Below are positions 7,109 through 8,313 of a stretch of DNA of 8,313 nucleotides, one piece after another (within the stretch, counting starts at the first letter, position 1; each line of letters opens with the position of its first letter). Origin of the DNA: Desulfobacterales bacterium. Lineage in GTDB: Bacteria; Desulfobacterota; Desulfobacteria; Desulfobacterales; Desulfobacteraceae. The DNA lies in contig JAKSBO010000952.1 in assembly GCA_022361095.1 (NCBI GenBank), positions 1-8,313 of the forward strand, read 5' to 3'. A program made the translations under genes and the position numbers. Below the pieces are notes generated by a model. That model did no database searches, had not been told where the DNA came from, and saw nothing but the letters and a program-made list of their open reading frames with translations.

Positions 7109-7597
7109 ATGGTTAATAAAATTGTTGAACTGAATGAGATGTGCCGTTTGTCCCGTGAATACGCGAGCCTTGGCCGGACCGTTGTGTTTACCAACGGCTG
7201 TTTTGATATTCTCCATGCAGGCCATGTGGCATACCTTGAAAAAGCAAAATCCCTTGGAGATATTCTCGTGCTGGGACTGAACTCCGATCTGTCCATCCGG
7301 CAGATCAAAGGTGATCTTCGGCCGGTGATTTGCCAGACCCAGCGGGCGCGTGTTGTGGCAGCCCTAGGCTGTGTCGATCATGTGGTGTTGTTCGATGCGC
7401 CGGATCCTGAAGATTTGATTCGGGGGATTGCTCCCCAGGTTCTGGTCAAGGGAGCGGACTGGCCCGAGGATAAAATCATTGGGGCGGATTTTGTCAAAGG
7501 CAGGGGCGGACGTGTGGCACGTGTGGCTTTTGAAGAAGATATCTCCACATCAAAAATCATTGAGCGCATTGGACAAAAATTTTATGGCAGGACCTGA
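7109..7597 (+). CDS. rfaE2: D-glycero-beta-D-manno-heptose 1-phosphate adenylyltransferase (RfaE domain 2)
   Basis: This cytidylyltransferase-fold enzyme moves AMP from ATP to heptose 1-phosphate, making ADP-heptose for the LPS inner core. In enterobacteria it is the C-terminal half of HldE; here it stands alone, as in many deltaproteobacteria. The 162 residues carry the nucleotide-binding FTNGCFDILHAGHVAYLE (HxGH at 36-39), the GLNSD turn (57-61), a KG-x-LRP segment (68-72), VKGADW (113-118), the GGRVARVAF strand (133-141) and the ISTSKII motif (145-151). I chose the ATG at 7109, one base after the amidase stop. An upstream in-frame TTG (7073) would give a 12-residue extension not expected for the family. 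AGGGAGG at 7087-7093 is rather distant, so reinitiation after the upstream stop is likely. The kinase partner (RfaE1) is not in the window. Confidence 0.94.
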   Translation: MVNKIVELNEMCRLSREYASLGRTVVFTNGCFDILHAGHVAYLEKAKSLGDILVLGLNSDLSIRQIKGDLRPVICQTQRARVVAALGCVDHVVLFDAPDPEDLIRGIAPQVLVKGADWPEDKIIGADFVKGRGGRVARVAFEEDISTSKIIERIGQKFYGRT

Positions 7598-8313
7598 ACC
7601 CTTAACTTTTAATCATCTGGATGCTCTGCCCGGGCTGGTTCACGGCATTTTTTCCAGGGTCGGCGGATACAGTAAAGGCCTCTTTTCAGGATTGAACGTC
7701 GGATTAAGCAGCGGAGACGACCCGGATATTGTAAACCGGAACAGGGATGTGATGCGGTCCGCCCTGGACCTGACCCGGATTTTGTTTTTAAATCAGGTGC
7801 ACGGCACCGGCATTGCTGTGATCAAGTCGGAAAAAGATGCGGCCAGGGCCGCGTGGACAGGTTTGGGGGCTGCACCTTCGAAAATATTTGAGGCAGATGC
7901 CGCTGTTACGAACCTGAAAGGTTTAGGGCTTGCGATCCAGGTGGCAGACTGCCAGGCTGTCGTTCTGTATGATCCGCAAAAAGAGGTGGTTGCCAATATC
8001 CATTCCGGTTGGCGGGGCAGTGTGGCCGATATTATTGGGGGCTGTATCGATACCATGGTGACTCAGTTTGGGTGTTCCCCGGCAAATATTCGGGCGGGCA
8101 TTTCCCCTTCCCTTGGACCCTGTTGCGCACAATTTATTAATTATAAGCAGGAAATCCCTGAAAATTTGTGGCATTATAAAGCGGAAGACCGTCCCTATTT
8201 TGATTTTTGGCAAATTTCCCGGGATCAGCTTGGGATGCACGGTATTTTGGATGAACATATCGAAACCATGGGGCTTTGCACCCGGTGCCGTACGGATCTG
8301 TTTTATTCTTACA
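7584..8313 (+). CDS. pgeF: PgeF/YfiH laccase-domain protein, peptidoglycan editing factor (right end cut)
   Basis: PgeF (YfiH) is a cytosolic metal-dependent hydrolase of the multicopper-oxidase-like DUF152 family. In E. coli it removes wrongly made UDP-MurNAc-L-Ser and so keeps peptidoglycan stems correct; adenosine-related activities are also reported for the family. The 243 visible residues show the early FSRVGGYSKGLFSGLNVGL block (about 23-41), the LNQVHGT motif with metal ligand H73, EADAAVT, then VADCQAVVLYD with C123 and NIHSGWRGS with H140, the expected His-Cys-His set. GPCC follows near 175, and the characteristic C-terminal CxxCRTDLFYSY reaches the edge, so only a few residues are missing. 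The ATG lies inside rfaE2, a 14-base overlap with no clear ribosome site, implying translational coupling. Residues after ADC (QAV rather than the common VPV) are a small deviation. Confidence 0.95.
   Translation, partial: MAGPEPLTFNHLDALPGLVHGIFSRVGGYSKGLFSGLNVGLSSGDDPDIVNRNRDVMRSALDLTRILFLNQVHGTGIAVIKSEKDAARAAWTGLGAAPSKIFEADAAVTNLKGLGLAIQVADCQAVVLYDPQKEVVANIHSGWRGSVADIIGGCIDTMVTQFGCSPANIRAGISPSLGPCCAQFINYKQEIPENLWHYKAEDRPYFDFWQISRDQLGMHGILDEHIETMGLCTRCRTDLFYSY

Overview
The window looks like chromosomal DNA from a Gram-negative, motile, anaerobe-type deltaproteobacterium. Desulfobacterales (Desulfobacter/Desulfobacula-like) is my best guess. It rests on the style of the chemoreceptor and the other proteins, a standalone heptose-1-phosphate adenylyltransferase (so LPS is made), and moderate GC content. 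The assignment is inference and was not checked against a database.

Left part (1-2694, minus strand): a chemotaxis pair. A CheW coupling protein is followed after 32 bases by a large transmembrane methyl-accepting chemotaxis protein. The receptor's extreme C-terminus runs off the left edge. Its sensor region is unusually long, about 400 residues, and is built from three recognisable copies of a helical module of roughly 123-131 residues.

Middle part (about 2695-4957): AT-rich, gene-poor and partly decayed. It holds a 16-bp perfect palindrome, a response-regulator pseudogene (one extra T in a T7 run, and degenerate further on), and a small ferritin-like (DUF2383-type) protein that looks short. 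It also holds a pair of 95-bp direct repeats at 3339-3433 and 4837-4931. These are about 89% identical without indels and can fold into the same stem, with two differences preserving pairing through G-U wobbles. The second copy ends 26 bases before the DAHP synthase start, and the first ends 74 bases before the response-regulator pseudogene. They are the best candidate here for an undescribed element: either a cis-acting structured RNA or leader, or a small dispersed repeat. A strong bulged hairpin with a possible alternative partner lies just upstream of the second copy.

Right part (4958-8313, plus strand): a tightly packed four-gene cluster, probably one operon. In order it encodes class II DAHP synthase (first step of aromatic biosynthesis), a carbon-nitrogen hydrolase of the nitrilase/omega-amidase type, RfaE2/HldE-type heptose adenylyltransferase, and PgeF/YfiH (laccase-domain peptidoglycan-editing hydrolase, cut by the right edge). 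Spacings are 8 bases, 1 base and a 14-base overlap. The cluster joins aromatic precursor supply, amide clean-up, LPS core heptose activation and peptidoglycan quality control.
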